64,000 nucleotides of DNA, from NCBI GenBank assembly GCA_020002185.1, contig CM034532.1, positions 53,223,430 through 53,287,429 of the forward strand, read 5' to 3'. The notes under the pieces are model-generated. The model saw nothing but the letters and a program-made list of their open reading frames with translations, searched no databases and was not told where the DNA came from. The stretch comes from Paraescarpia echinospica (lineage: Eukaryota > Annelida > Polychaeta > Sabellida > Siboglinidae). The position numbers and the translations under genes are program-made. How positions within the stretch are numbered: the first letter of the stretch is position 1; the number at the start of each line of letters is the position of its first letter. Shown here piece after piece: positions 1 to 11,932 of the stretch.

Positions 1-945
<945 letters not shown>

Positions 946-1239
946 CTACAGGTACATTTTATAGTCACATAGTTTTTTTTTTATTTACAGTAGGCTTACC
1001 ATACAACAACAACAACAACAGCGTGAATCAATGCGCACTTCCCTTTTTTAGGTCGTGACCTTTCGACCACCAAACTGTGGTTGTATTGGGTATGACCACT
1101 ATAGGTTAAGGAAAAGGTTTGCTCGAACATAGGAATATTTCCTAAATAATTATTTCGGTCACGAAATGAAACAACAATGTTAACATACTTGTAAGTTGGC
1201 ACGTTTTGTGTTTTCCTTTTAAGAATGTATGTGGTGTTG

Positions 1240-1945
1240 ATATAGAAAATTATTTTTTAATTCATTAGAAATTTGTATCTTTTTATTTCACACATTTTCA
1301 TACACAAATTATCTGTTTTTATACATGATGTCACATTGTTTAGTCGAACATCTAGTTTTATTTTGTTTGGAAATGAATGTTCAAGTACCACGTGTGTTAG
1401 TAATGGTTTGAATTATTGTCCATTTTAGGTCACTAAATAACCTAGTACGGCTTATTTCCGGTCTAATTCGTCTTGCTCACGATCAATTTACTTCCGGTGC
1501 AATCCGTCTTGCTCTCTGGCCCATCGTGTTCTACAACCGATCCATTGCATCATACAGCTGACCCAATGCATCATAGAGCCGTTCCATTGCATCACACAGC
1601 TGATCCATTGCATATGCGGATCCCGAGAGGATAGTCTAGAAGAGGGGAGGGGGACAAAACCTCCAACTGCACCTCTTCAGGTTTGCCAAAAACCAAATTC
1701 ATATTATTATCTACGGTATTTATAAAATAATTATTCACTAGAAATGTGTAGCTTATTATTAACCGATTATATTTTAAGAAGACGATTATGAAACATAGGG
1801 AAGTATTGTTATTATTTTTTTGTATACATTATATCACATTGTTTTATTGTTTATCAGGCTATCTAGATTTAGTTTATTTGGAAACGAATGCTCATGTGCC
1901 ACGTATCTTTATAATGGTTTTAATTATGATACATTTCTTTAAACC
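1240..1945. repeat. Diverged direct duplication of an AT-rich segment, with a short CATTGCATCA repeat between
   Basis: The stretch at about 1243-1430 and that at about 1735-1945 align over most of their length. Both contain TCACATTGTTT, a TTTGGAAA(T/C)GAATG block and a (C)CACGT(G)T block in the same order. Between them, at 1537-1612, the phrase CCATTGCATCA is repeated about four times with a roughly 22-base period. The 96-codon frame over the second copy is AT-rich and is not supported as a gene. The stretch 950-1240 holds only an (ACA)n run near 1004-1020. Confidence 0.5.
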
Positions 1946-2079
1946 AAATCAATCTAAAATGTTAGTATATTTCGGTATGTTTTATTGTTTTCCTTTCAAC
2001 GATATCTATACTATTGATTTAATATGTTTAACACACATCTGCCTCATTATTCCAAATTCCACAATAGCTCAATATTAAG

Positions 2080-2590
2080 TAAAATCATAATAGGAAGAAT
2101 AATCCGTGCTGGGTGAGGCAGGTATATGCCATAGATAAACCCTGGAATATATGACAGTTTGTAACATTTAGGTACCCCTGATAATGTTCTAGAGCCCTTT
2201 TGAGATTATTTGGCGAAATAAACCGGTCAATCTGTGGGTTGACCTAAACAAAATGGCAATAGACACACATTTTGATGTAAGCAAGCCCAAAACACTTGCC
2301 GAAAAACATATCAGATTTTTTAAATCTTTAGATGGGGAAATATTTAATTTGCATAATTAAAACAATTAATGGTTCCTCAAAACAATTGTTCTGTCGGTAT
2401 GACTCCACATTTAAGGGAGAACTGAACTGAACTGGAGATCACATTGATGTTACCACACATGATATTGCCATTTTAAAGATGGCCGCCAATTAGTCTGAAA
2501 ATATCCACCTTCGATATATATTCCGAGAGCCAGCTGCTTTTATTTGCTTGAAATTACCTAGCGTCTAGTTGGAATTTCAATATGAATATG
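2080..2590. other. No feature seen
   Basis: AT-rich sequence with no supported coding region, RNA gene or tandem repeat. Confidence 0.5.
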
Positions 2591-2595
2591 GTTGA

Positions 2596-2850
2596 TACTA
2601 CTTGTATTCTCCTGCGAATTGTGTCTCTGAGGAGCCATCCCCACATACCGTTCCGCCCAGGTATACAAAACTGTCTCCTTGGTTTAGTTTCTTCCCCTCC
2701 AGGTGTATTTCCAGCTCTTTGCTTTGTTGCCCAACCCACAGCACCTCTGTCTTCTCCAGATTCACTTCCAGTCCGTGTTTGCTGAAGACATCCTTCCCCT
2801 TCCACTCTATCAACCCGCGCCAGCATGTACAGCAATAATTAATATACACA
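2596..2850 (-). pseudogene. LINE reverse transcriptase fragment
   Basis: On the minus strand the frame reads a short piece of the RT palm/thumb region of a non-LTR retrotransposon. It contains GLEVNLEKTEVLWVG followed about 25 residues later by FVYLGGTVCGDGSSE. This combination of a K-x-G-L-x-V-N...KTE helix and a YLG motif is typical of the segment just after the catalytic YADD box in RTE/L1-like polymerases. Only about 80 residues survive, with no endonuclease, catalytic motif or 3' tail, so it is a dead fragment. The two flanking frames on both strands are shadows. Confidence 0.7.
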
Positions 2851-2859
2851 TCATTTACC

Positions 2860-3340
2860 ACCAGAGAGGCGCCATAGCAAAATACGAGTTTGTTTTGCTG
2901 CTGTGGAAATATGAGAAATAGTCAAAGTTGCTCGGTTTCCAAATTCTTAAATCAGGGAAGCTTTTTTGTTGTGATATCTTGTACTGGGCCCTTGTCATAC
3001 ATTGTACAACAATTGGGGTCACCTCAAGATAACATGTGGCTGGTGGTGTGGCTTTCAATTAACGATATGTTTGGATAACGTAGAATACACATTTGGCTGA
3101 TTTGCAAGTATACGCTTTATGCACAGAATCGACCAAATGTATACAGCGTAATAGAATGTAAAATTGATTGATTTTGGACGTTTGGACTATGGCATGAAAT
3201 CTCGATGCAAAATATATCACACATGTTAAAGTAACATGTATAATCAAGTATATATGTGTACATAAATGGTGATAGTGTGTTCCTTCAATTCTTTACAGTG
3301 AAACAACTATATCGTTTATTACATTAGTTAACATTTATAA
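2860..3340. other. No feature seen
   Basis: Non-coding sequence between the LINE fragment and the CR1-like element. It may contain the undetermined 5' end of the latter. Confidence 0.4.
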
Positions 3341-3433
3341 TTACATCTAGAGCATTTCAGGAGGGAAGGTGATTGAAGGGGAAGAAATTGGAAAATCGAT
3401 AAGTCGATAAAAGGGACGCTGACAGGAGGAAAG

Positions 3434-4102
3434 GTGACAAGAGAAAAAGCGACAGGAAAGAATGGATCGGAAGAGAATGTGAGAGGAAAGAAGACAACAG
3501 GGGGAAAAGACAACAACCAGACAGATGCAAACCGAAGAAGCAGCTACTCGAAGGCAGTGGTTGAGGGGGCAATGAGGAAAGAGAGGGTGTTTATGGGCGA
3601 CTCCATTATGAGAAAGACGGACAAGACACTGAGCGAGGGGAAGGACGTCGTTGTTTGTCTACCGGGGGCTAGGATTGAACATGTGACTGACAGGGTAGAG
3701 ACGGTATTGGGATATGGCAAGGGAGGGTCTATACTGGTACATGTAGGAACTAATAATGCTGACAGGGAGGGAACAACTGGGATAGTACAGAAGTATAGAC
3801 AGTTAGTGAGGAAGCTAAAGAAGACAAGAGTTGAACAGATAATTCTGTCAGGAATTTTGCCAGTAATGGGAGGAAGGGGAGCAACGTATAGAAACTGCAA
3901 GAGGATGGCGATCAACACACTAGTTGAGCAAATATGTGAAGAAGAGGGGGTGGGATTCATAGATTTATGGGGATACTTTGTTGGGAGGGAAGATATGTAC
4001 ATGAGAGATGGCATCCATCTTAGTGGAAAGGGGGCAGCAGTTTTCTCAGAGAACCTGCTGCGATCTGTTGACAGTGGGACAGGTTGCATCTATTTAAACT
4101 AG
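3434..4102 (+). CDS. CR1-type ORF1 protein with SGNH (GDSL-like) esterase domain
   Basis: This intact 222-residue frame encodes the lipase/esterase ORF1 found in many CR1-clade elements. It has a basic, low-complexity N-terminus (about residues 1-45) and then an SGNH hydrolase fold. Block I is GDSI with nucleophile Ser57, block III is GTNN at 105-108 (oxyanion-hole Asn), and block V is DGIH with Asp192 and His195 completing the triad. CR1 ORF1 proteins bind RNA or chaperone the particle; the esterase role is thought to involve membranes or lipids but is not settled. The frame has no stop although the downstream ORF2 is badly broken. The opposite strand is also open over 181 codons, which I take as a shadow. 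The start is the first Met of the open frame; the true start could lie upstream. Confidence 0.8.
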   Translation: MTREKATGKNGSEENVRGKKTTGGKDNNQTDANRRSSYSKAVVEGAMRKERVFMGDSIMRKTDKTLSEGKDVVVCLPGARIEHVTDRVETVLGYGKGGSILVHVGTNNADREGTTGIVQKYRQLVRKLKKTRVEQIILSGILPVMGGRGATYRNCKRMAINTLVEQICEEEGVGFIDLWGYFVGREDMYMRDGIHLSGKGAAVFSENLLRSVDSGTGCIYLN

Positions 4103-4194
4103 ATTCGCAGGGGGACTAACAGAAAAGCCAGAAACTGGAGGCATAGATAAAGACAGCACAAATAAATAAGCAAAGAACAGTCTGGAAAACTCTT

Positions 4195-5395
4195 CTGAAG
4201 CTGGATATAAATGTGTTTGTTTAAACGCAAGGAGTATAGTAAACAAAAGAAATGAACTAAACATTATGGTAGAAGATATTGACCCTCACTTAATAGGTAT
4301 AACCGAATCCTGGACCACCAACGATATATCAGATGCCGAATTGGGACTGACAGGATATGTAATGTTTAGGAAAGTTAGAATAGGAAGAAAGGGAGGTGGA
4401 GTTATTTTATATATTAAAGAATCTATCCAGGTTTATGAAATAAAATTAGAAAGAGAAGCAGATTGCGAAGAAGCTGTTTGGTGTAACATAGATACAGGAA
4501 ACTCAACGTTAACAGTTGGGTTAGTTTATTGAAGTCCAAACATAAGCATAGAAGATAATGAAAAAATACAAAACGCTATAAGGGAAGTAAGCAAACGGGA
4601 CAGTATTATTGTGGGGGATTTTAACCACGGGCATATACAATGGAAATCTCTACAGAATATGGGGAGTGAGGACCACAAGTTTTTAGTTTTAGTTCAAGAT
4701 ACTTTCCTTTCTCAACATGTACTAGAACCAACCAGGGGTGAGAATGTGTTAGGCATAGTTTTGTCCTCACAAAATGAATTAGTTGACAATGTCAAGATGT
4801 GTGAGCCACTGGGGAGTAGTGATCACAACCAGATACATTTTATCATCAAAGTAAAATCAGAAATGAATAGTAAAAAGCAGTATAGGAGAAATTTTCACAA
4901 AGGAAGGTATAAGGACATGAGGAAATACTTAGCAAAGATAGACTGGAATAACACACTGAAAAATAAGACAGCAACAGGATGCTGGAATATATTAAAGAGT
5001 GAAATTAAGTGCATAGTTGATAAATGTGTACCCTTCAAAAAACAAAGGAAACAGTCCAAAAAGAAACACTTATCGAAAGAAGCCATTATAAAAATTAAGT
5101 ATAAACAAATGATGTGGAAGTCATATAGATGTACTGGAAATGATGAAGACTACAACAGTTATAAAGAAGCACTTAACCAAGCTACAGCTGAAAGTAGAAA
5201 TTCAAAGAGAAGCTATGAACAACAATTAGCTAGTAATATAAAACATGACAGCAAGAGTTTTTATGCATATGTTCGAAGCAAACAGAAAGTTCAAGATAAG
5301 GTCGGTCCTCTGGAAGATAGTGCTGGAAATATAATATCAGAGAGATTCTTAATGGCAGAAGACCTGAATGAGTACTTTAGTTCAGTGTTTATCAG
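4195..5395 (+). pseudogene. CR1-like ORF2, 5' half: APE endonuclease and linker
   Basis: The frame begins near CLNARSIVNKRNELN and reads an exonuclease-endonuclease-phosphatase fold. ITESW carries the catalytic Glu region, IIVGDFNHGHIQW the metal-binding Asp-Phe-Asn box, and GSSDHNQI the C-terminal Asp-His pair. A linker rich in Lys and Asn follows. A TGA at 4530-4532 interrupts it where related copies would have CGA, consistent with a CpG transition. At about 5395 homology stops inside the sequence encoding EYFSSVF and runs into an AGA repeat, which is the 3' tail of the nested element. The Arg-rich end of that frame is therefore not native. Confidence 0.8.
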
Positions 5396-5778
5396 AAGAA
5401 GAAGAAGAAGAAGAATTTGTTTTATTTGACCCAGACATTTCAAATAATTCATACAATACATCCATGTAAAAAAATTAAATAATACAAATATATAACCTTA
5501 TAGTAAACATTGCATAATGTATGATAAATAATGAAAAGTAGGGTCAGGAGACTCCTCTAAGACTATGATAATCGCTATCGAGGAGCCACCTGTTGTAATA
5601 AAACTTTAACTGAATCAATACATCACCTAATCAAATTCTTCCAGAATAAGAAGAAGAAAAAAACAAAAAACAATAATATGTTTGCATGTGTGTAGTGTGA
5701 GCAATCTTACATGCTTATTGAGTTTGTCGTTTAGGCACTATTTTGTACTGTATCAAGTTGACAGGTGGTTGTCGGTTC

Positions 5779-8064
5779 TTAATTTTGCATACATATATAG
5801 CAATTTTGTCTGGTGCATGTTACTTGATAGTTTTGTAAAAAATAAAGTTTAACATACTTGGCAAATCCTTGTGAACTGTGTGTACTAAGCTTTTCTTTGA
5901 CAATATCAGGAATGTTATTTAGTAAAAGTGGTAAATTATGCCTAAGGCATTTCTTAGCAAATTCATGTTTAATTTTATAAGTGTATATTTTAGTTTTGAC
6001 TCTTGTATCGTGATTATGTACCTCATAGTTAAACATTATCCTCCAGTTTTGTAAATAAACTGGTAAGTCATTGTGTAAATATTTATAGCAAAATTTTTAT
6101 TGTTGTAATTTAAGAATGTCATCTACTTTTAACAAGTTGAGTTTTTTGTGAAGTGGTTCTGTGTGGGAATTATAATTACTTAAGGTAATAATTATCAGGG
6201 CTTTTTTTTTAAGTTTTATTATTCTATTTGATTGAAAGCCCCACACCATGATGCAATAATTAATGTGTGGTACTATTAAAGAATTATATAATATTATTTT
6301 AATATGAAGAGGTAACACATGTTTCAATTTATTTAAAATGCAAATTTTTTTAGAACAAGCATTTGATATTTTTTCAGTGTGCTTTTTCCAGTTTAGATTT
6401 GTATCTATAATTAAACCCAAAAAATTTAATTCTTTGACTTGTTCAATATTTACATTGTCTATCTTCAGAGTAAGTGTCTGTATATTTTTCTTTGCCTTTT
6501 GAAATGTCATGTATTTCGATTTTGCTATATTTAGCGATAATTTATTTATTTTGAGCCATTCATTTATTTTTAAAAGTTCTTCATTTATTAAGGATTCTAA
6601 ATTTTCGTCATGTACGTTATCACTGAAAGTGTTTAGTGTACTTGATAGAGTTGTATCGTCAGCATAAATTATGAAATTAAACATTTTATTGGCTTGTGCA
6701 AAATCATTGATATATATGATGACTAACAATGGTCCTAAGATTGAACCTTGTGGTACACCTGTTGTTATTGATAACATATTTGATTTTATATTGTCAATTT
6801 CCGTATATTGTTTACGATTTGTTAGGTAACTGCTGAATAAGTTCAGAAGTGTTCCAAGTATACCATAATATTTCAATTTGTCAATTAAAATTAAATGGTC
6901 AATAGTATCAAAGGCTTTGGAAAGATCTAGGTAAATATTAATGGGTATATCATCCTTATCCAGTTTGGTTATTATTCTATCTATTAATTCTAGTGCTGCG
7001 TATTCAGTTGAATGTGTAGGTCAGAATCCATACTGATGGTCAAAAAAAAGCTTAGAGTCTTTTAAATAAGATGATAATTGGTCAAAAATTATTTGTTCAA
7101 GTACTTTTGAAATAGCTGGTAGAAGAGATATGGGTCTATAATTATTGAATACTGCTGGCTCACCTTTTTTATAAATGGGAATTACCTTAGCAATTTTTAG
7201 TTTATCAGGGAATATTCCTGTGGTTAATACTTGATTTGTTAATAAAGTTAAAGATTTGGTTAGTGCAGGTTCGAGCATTTTTAGCAGTTTGGTAGAGAGA
7301 CAATCACATCCACAGCTATTTTTGTTGGGTAGATTAATTATTGTTCTCTTTATGGTATCTTCTTCAACATATTTATTTGTAAAATTACAGTTTACTATTT
7401 TATTTAGATAGTATGAATGATCATGAGTGCCTTTGTATTTAATATCATTAGCCAGATTACTACCAATATTGGTAAATAATGTATTGAATTTATTTGCAAT
7501 TTCTAATTTGTCTGCCACTATAGAATCGGATTCTTTAAAATATTTTGGATATGATTTATTAATTTTATGTTTAGACAGGATTTCATTTATAGTTTTCCAA
7601 GTGTTTTTTATATCAAATTTAAATTGATTAAAACATTTGTCAAAATATGATTGCTTTGCTTTGCGAAAACTTCTTTTCAAAATACTATTGTATGTTTTTA
7701 GATTAATCAATAATACGCCATATTAAGAAGATTCAGGGTTTGTGATTTTTAATTGTTTGTAAAGTTTGTGTCTGTATCGTATTGAGGTTAGCAAGCCTTG
7801 AGTTATCCATGTAGATTTTTTATGTTTATATTTATTATATTTCACTAATTTGCTAGTCATATATTTATTTTTAGCTTGATTTATTTCATTGATGATGATG
7901 TTATAATTATGGTTTGAATCAGCATTTGAACTTGTATCTAATTTGTTATGTATTTCAGAAGAGATTATATCATTTCTGACTTTTAACATAGCCTCTTTAT
8001 TTTGTACATTAACTCGTATAAATTTAGTAGTATGTTCCTCTTTTAGAGCAGTGTTCATAAGCAT
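5779..8064 (-). pseudogene. Inner LINE reverse transcriptase ORF2, main part
   Basis: One minus-strand frame reads from 8064 down to 5779, broken only by stops near 7723, 7021 and 6097. In order it encodes a Lys-rich linker, an RT finger region (KVIPIYKKGEP and NNYRPISLLP), a palm A box (YLDLSKAFDTIDH), a B box (TGVPQGSILGP) and a catalytic C box (YADDT). A thumb with LNFLGLIID follows, then a C-terminal Cys/His-poor tail rich in Lys. The layout is that of Jockey/CR1/L2-type polymerases. The stop at 7021 falls where relatives have GFRPTHST, that is CGA changed to TGA. Only three nonsense changes over about 760 codons suggest a fairly recent insertion. It is not translatable as it stands. Confidence 0.85.
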
Positions 8065-8114
8065 AAAATATGGTTGATGATCAGAAAATTTTTAATTAAT
8101 ATTCCTGCTGTACT

Positions 8115-8815
8115 TTACAAAATATGCTTTGTTAAATTACAAAAAAAATTATCAATAAGTGTACCATTACATGTTGTGAACCTTGTAGGAAGAGTAATTT
8201 GGGGGAAGAGACTAAATGAAGTTAACATGTCAAAGAATGTACTACAGTGTTGTTGCTCGTTTATTTTTAGCATATTTATATTGTAGTCCCCTGCAAGAAT
8301 AAGGTTGTTGTTTTGATGATGTTGCACAGATGACAGGACCATTGTAAATTCATTTATAAATTCGGTATAGTTTTCAGTTAAAGGCCTTGATGGTCGGTAT
8401 ATATTTCGTATAGTGACTGTCTGCGATAAGCCTCCTCCATTTACTTGTATTATTTGTCCCTCCCATTGTTCATACATATTTAATTTCATCTTTACTTCAA
8501 AATCAAAGTGTTTATCTATATATATTAATAATCCCCTTTGGTGCTGCAACTTTTTCCTTGAGATATACAGTCATATCCATTTAATTGAATTAGTGATAAG
8601 TCATCATTATCAGATAACCAGCTCTCTTGGAGACATATTATGCTAAATTTTAAATTTAAGGAAGACAAGTCATTTACAAATGCCTCGAGCTCACTAAACT
8701 TTGCATTAATGGACTGTATATTTGAGCTTAGGATACTGAAATGTTTATTATTGTTTTGAACTAACAAATTAAATTTTTCAAGATCATAATATGACGATCG
8801 GCATATTGTTGGCAA
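8115..8815 (-). pseudogene. Inner LINE APE endonuclease domain, frameshifted
   Basis: Upstream of the polymerase, two further minus-strand frames encode the endonuclease in order. The first (8815-8525) has SSNIQSINAKFSELEAF and ICLQESWL, holding the catalytic Asn and Glu. The second (8549-8115) has LILAGDYNINML, the metal-binding box, and a TLIDNFF segment. The Ser-Asp-His box (NFSDHQPYF) is then read in the same frame as the polymerase near 8085. The reading frame thus changes twice, near 8530 and near 8110, so at least two indels separate the domains. Confidence 0.8.
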
Positions 8816-9184
8816 TTAATTATTTTCATCAACAGTATTACTGATGTTTAGTATATTATTTAGACAATTATTTGTAATACCACCTGTAAATTGGAGACAA
8901 GTTTCGTCAGTTATCATTTCAGTGTATTTTAAATTTTAATGAGATCAGCATATTTTCAATTTGTAGTAATGTTTCAATAAGAGTGTGTGCCTTTAGTGTT
9001 TGAGTTACTAGATTTTGTTTAATAATATTTGTATTTTGTTCATGTAAAGCTAAAGCAGTGCATGATAAGTAGCTACTTAAAGTGTCAGGGATAAAAAAAA
9101 AAACATTATGTTTAGAAAAAAATTCAAGAAAAAAAAGGCGATGTAATAGAAAAAAGTCAGGACCATTTAACAAGATGGCCCAAG

Positions 9185-9743
9185 AAAGAAAAAAAAACTT
9201 ATGAATAAAACTGTATTTCTAGTGGTAGGAGCGAATGCATTCTACTGCATTCTAACCATCACATTTCCAACATATATAAATGCAAAAAATGCAAAAAGGT
9301 TATTATATTATAAAAAATAAAAAAGTCATGTGTGGAAAATAATTAAACAGAAAACGAATCACAAGTCACACACACAAGTGAATGACAAATTGCACTAAAA
9401 GATTTTTTTAAATGATTTAGAGAATACTGCAAATAGAAAAACAAGATATTGAAAGTAAACGTACGTTAATACAAAAGCAAGGTACCCTTTAACTAACTTT
9501 TTTTACATACATATAGTTCCTATAGCTGACATTGCAAATGCAATATATTGCATTTTACCCAACGCATTTCCAATATATATAAATGCATAGGTTATTATAT
9601 TATAACAAATAAAAAGTCGTGTGGAAAATAAAGAAGCATTAAACAGAAAACGGATCACAAGTCACGACCACAAGTGAGTAACAAACTGCACTAAGATATA
9701 TTTAAAAAAAGTTGATATAGGGAACACTGCAAATAGCAAAACA
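9185..9743 (-). repeat. Two tandem 5' repeats of the inner LINE
   Basis: Two similar blocks lie head to tail with a roughly 300-base period, at about 9231-9440 and about 9535-9743. Both contain the sequence of blocks GCATTTCCAA(C/T)ATATATAAA, GGTTATTATATTATAA, AAAGTC(A/G)TG, ACAAGTCAC and AGGGAACACTGCAAATAG (or a close variant). They lie at the 5' end of the nested LINE, just where tandem promoter monomers occur in some L1 and other non-LTR elements. A 5'UTR or promoter role is inference. A short ORF1 remnant may lie between 8815 and 9185, but it is not recognisable. Confidence 0.55.
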
Positions 9744-11317
9744 GAGAAGATATTAGTTCACTGCCCATACCAAAGGCTAAGTTCAAGGGGGCAGATTCAG
9801 ACTATTTAGGACAATTAATTGTAACCCCGGAAATGGTAGCTAAGAAAATAAGGGCTATGAAGGATAATAAATCACCTGGAGTGGATGGGATTCCGCCCAA
9901 ACTACTATTGGAAATTGTAGAACAAATTAGCGTACCGCTTGCAACAGATTTCAATTTGTCATTAGAAGAGGGAGTGGTTCCTTTAGAATGGAAAGAGGCA
10001 AAAATTATACCGTTATTTAAAAAAGGGTTCAAGAAACAAGTCAGAGAACTATAGACCAGTGAGTTTAACATCAGTGATTTGCAAATTATTAGAAAGACTA
10101 ATTAAAGATCACATGGTGGATTTTCTGGTTAAACATAACTTGATAAACCCATCTCAACATGTTTTTTTTTAAGCGAGGTCATGCTTAACAAATATGTTAT
10201 GTATTTTGGAAGACATCACTAAGTGGGTAGATGATGGATCACCAGTAGATATCGTCTAGTTAGATTTTCAAAAAGCTTTCGACAAAGTACCACGTCAAAG
10301 ATTACTGCTTAAACTAAAGGCCCATGGCATAGGAAATGGTATAATAAACTGGATAGAAAAATGGCTGATTGACAGAAGACAGCGGGTAGTTGTTGATGGG
10401 GAGGCTTCAAACTGGGAATCGGTATTGAGTGGGGTACCACAGGGATCAGTACTAGGACCTATATTATTCTTAATATATATCAACGATTTGGATGATGAAA
10501 TAACAAGCAAGGTGTTGAAATTTGCGGATGATACGAAAGTGTTTAGAAGGATTAAAAGTGATGGAGATAGACAGCATTTACAAGATGATCTTGACAAGTT
10601 GATCAAATGGTCTGAAAAGTGGAAAATGCTGTTCAATTTTGGTAAATGTAAATGCCTCCACGCAGGACATGGGAACGAAGAGGTAGAATATATAATGGGG
10701 GATACTGTACTAAGTACTACTGTAAAAGAAAAGGACTTAGGGTTAACCATTAATGCTGATATGAAGGTTTCAGAGCAGTGCGGAATTGCAGCTTCAAAGG
10801 GAAATAAAATCCTTGGATTAATTAAGCGAAACATAACGTATAAGGAAAAAGAGCTAATAATACCGCTGTACAAAACAATATTTAGGCCTCATTTGGAATA
10901 TTGTATTCAAGCGTGGAGGCCATATCGCAGGAAGGACATAGATATGCTAGAAAGAGTACAGAGGAGAGCAACTAAAATGATACAAAAACTGAGGGATCCT
11001 TGTTATGAAATACGCCTAAAAAATGCGGCTTAACAACACTAGAGACCAGGAGATTGAGAGGAGATCAGATAGAAGTGTTTAAAATAATGAATGGTTATGA
11101 AAATATTGATAGAAATATTTTTTTCTCAGTTAAGAAAGATAGAAGGACTAGAAATGTAAAAAAATTAAATCGACACATACCTCAGAAGGGCGGGATACAC
11201 ATAAATAAAAGGGTCGGACTCTCGCTGCCATGTAGAGTTAATTCTATGGGTGGCAATCTTGTTAAATCTTGTTCAATTTCTGGAAGTATCAACTTCTTAA
11301 ATATTTCGTCGAAGTAG
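9744..11317 (+). pseudogene. CR1-like ORF2, 3' half: reverse transcriptase
   Basis: The host CR1-like element resumes here with the RT domain. The fingers read NKSPGVDGIPPKLL and AKIIPLFKKG. After a one-base insertion near 10026 the frame shifts and reads NYRPVSLTS. Box A is LDFQKAFDKVP (about 10260), preceded by a TAG. Box B is SGVPQGSVLGP, box C is KFADDTKVF, and then KEKDLGLTI and LIIPLYKTI with the C-terminal LEYCIQAWRPYRRKD. A second shift near 11022 moves the terminal segment (LRGDQIEVFKIMNGYENIDR) into another frame ending at 11317. The sequence to about 11400 may be 3'UTR. Confidence 0.85.
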
Positions 11318-11558
11318 TAGAATTATCATGGAATATTATGATTTACGTTGTCCTACACGGATGACGTAGAACACATACAAATATAAACCTTTCTTTGATT
11401 GATTTGTTAGAATATATGTTCAAATATAACATAGCCTGAACATTTGGTCGATCATTCACTACTTAATGTAGCCGATTTTGAAATACACATAACTCAAATA
11501 CGTTGGTAGTCCGTCGTATCCGACGATGACGATGCTGTGCTAGTCATATGTGGTGTGT

Positions 11559-11569
11559 GTCCTCGAGTG
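11559..11569 (+). repeat. Left target-site duplication of the RTE insertion
   Basis: GTCCTCGAGTG occurs here and again at 14340-14350, exactly flanking the RTE copy. An 11-bp perfect direct repeat is the expected footprint of target-primed reverse transcription. Confidence 0.85.
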
Positions 11570-11932
11570 CGGAGATAAAACTGTACTCTACTCCGGAAAC
11601 GAAGATCAACACGTTCATGGAGTTGGCATCATCCTGAATAAGGATACTACAAAAGCACTGATAGGGTGGAAGCCAGTTAGTGAACGCATAATCACAGCGA
11701 GGTTCAACACCAGACATGTCAAAGTCACCGTAGTGCAAGTATATGCCCCAACCGAAATCGCCACAGACGAGGAAAAGGACAACTTTTACGACCAACTCCA
11801 GAACGTGCTGGATGAGATACCAAGCTTTGACATACAAGTGGTGGTAGGAGACTTTAACGCGAAGCTGGATGGAGACAGAAGATAAATGTATACTACGGTT
11901 CAGCTGGAAATACGAATGATAACGGTGAACGA
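11570..11932 (+). pseudogene. RTE endonuclease N-terminal remnant
   Basis: The frame encodes the middle of an APE endonuclease: GVGIILNKDTTKALIGW, then VTVVQVYAPTE, then VVVGDFNAKLDGD, the metal-binding Asp-Phe-Asn box. It stops at 11883-11885 just after this box, and the following sequence (GSAGNTNDNGERLL) continues in another frame. A small indel at about 11880 therefore separates it from the long ORF. The sequence upstream of DKTVLYSGNE is unrelated flank. Confidence 0.8.

Larger units (their letters stand above)
5396..9743 (-). mobile_element. Nested Jockey-superfamily non-LTR element (inner)
   Basis: A nearly full-length LINE lies on the minus strand inside the ORF2 of the CR1-like element. 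Its 3' end is at the low-coordinate side and finishes in a (TTC)n tail, seen as (GAA)n at 5394-5413 on the plus strand. Its pol region runs from about 8815 down to 5779, and two roughly 250-base tandem repeats at about 9200-9743 sit at its 5' end. The flank resumes with GAAGATATTAG at 9747, matching the empty site in the other CR1 copy. Any target-site duplication is short (CAG or AGAAG) and blurred by the repeat tail. Few stops and two frameshifts make it younger than its host element. Confidence 0.8.
3340..11400 (+). mobile_element. CR1-like non-LTR retrotransposon, interrupted by a nested LINE
   Basis: A long CR1-type element in plus orientation carries ORF1 (SGNH esterase, 3434-4102) and ORF2 (endonuclease from about 4195, reverse transcriptase to about 11317). 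ORF2 is split at about 5395 by a second element on the opposite strand, and the homologous sequence resumes at about 9744. A second copy of the same family at 15.13-16.56 kb, which lacks this insertion, confirms that the two halves were continuous: it reads through the join from the linker into the RT. ORF2 also has a TGA at 4530, an extra base near 10026, in-frame stops near 10170 and 10258, and a one-base loss near 11022, so it cannot make polymerase. The exact 5' and 3' ends are uncertain. Confidence 0.85.

Noticed and set aside
1788..2078. A 96-codon AT-rich hydrophobic frame
   Set aside because: It lies in a duplicated AT-rich non-coding block and has no recognisable domain or splice context.
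3544..4089. A 181-codon minus-strand frame opposite the CR1 ORF1
   Set aside because: It is antisense to a well-supported SGNH esterase frame and shows no domain of its own.
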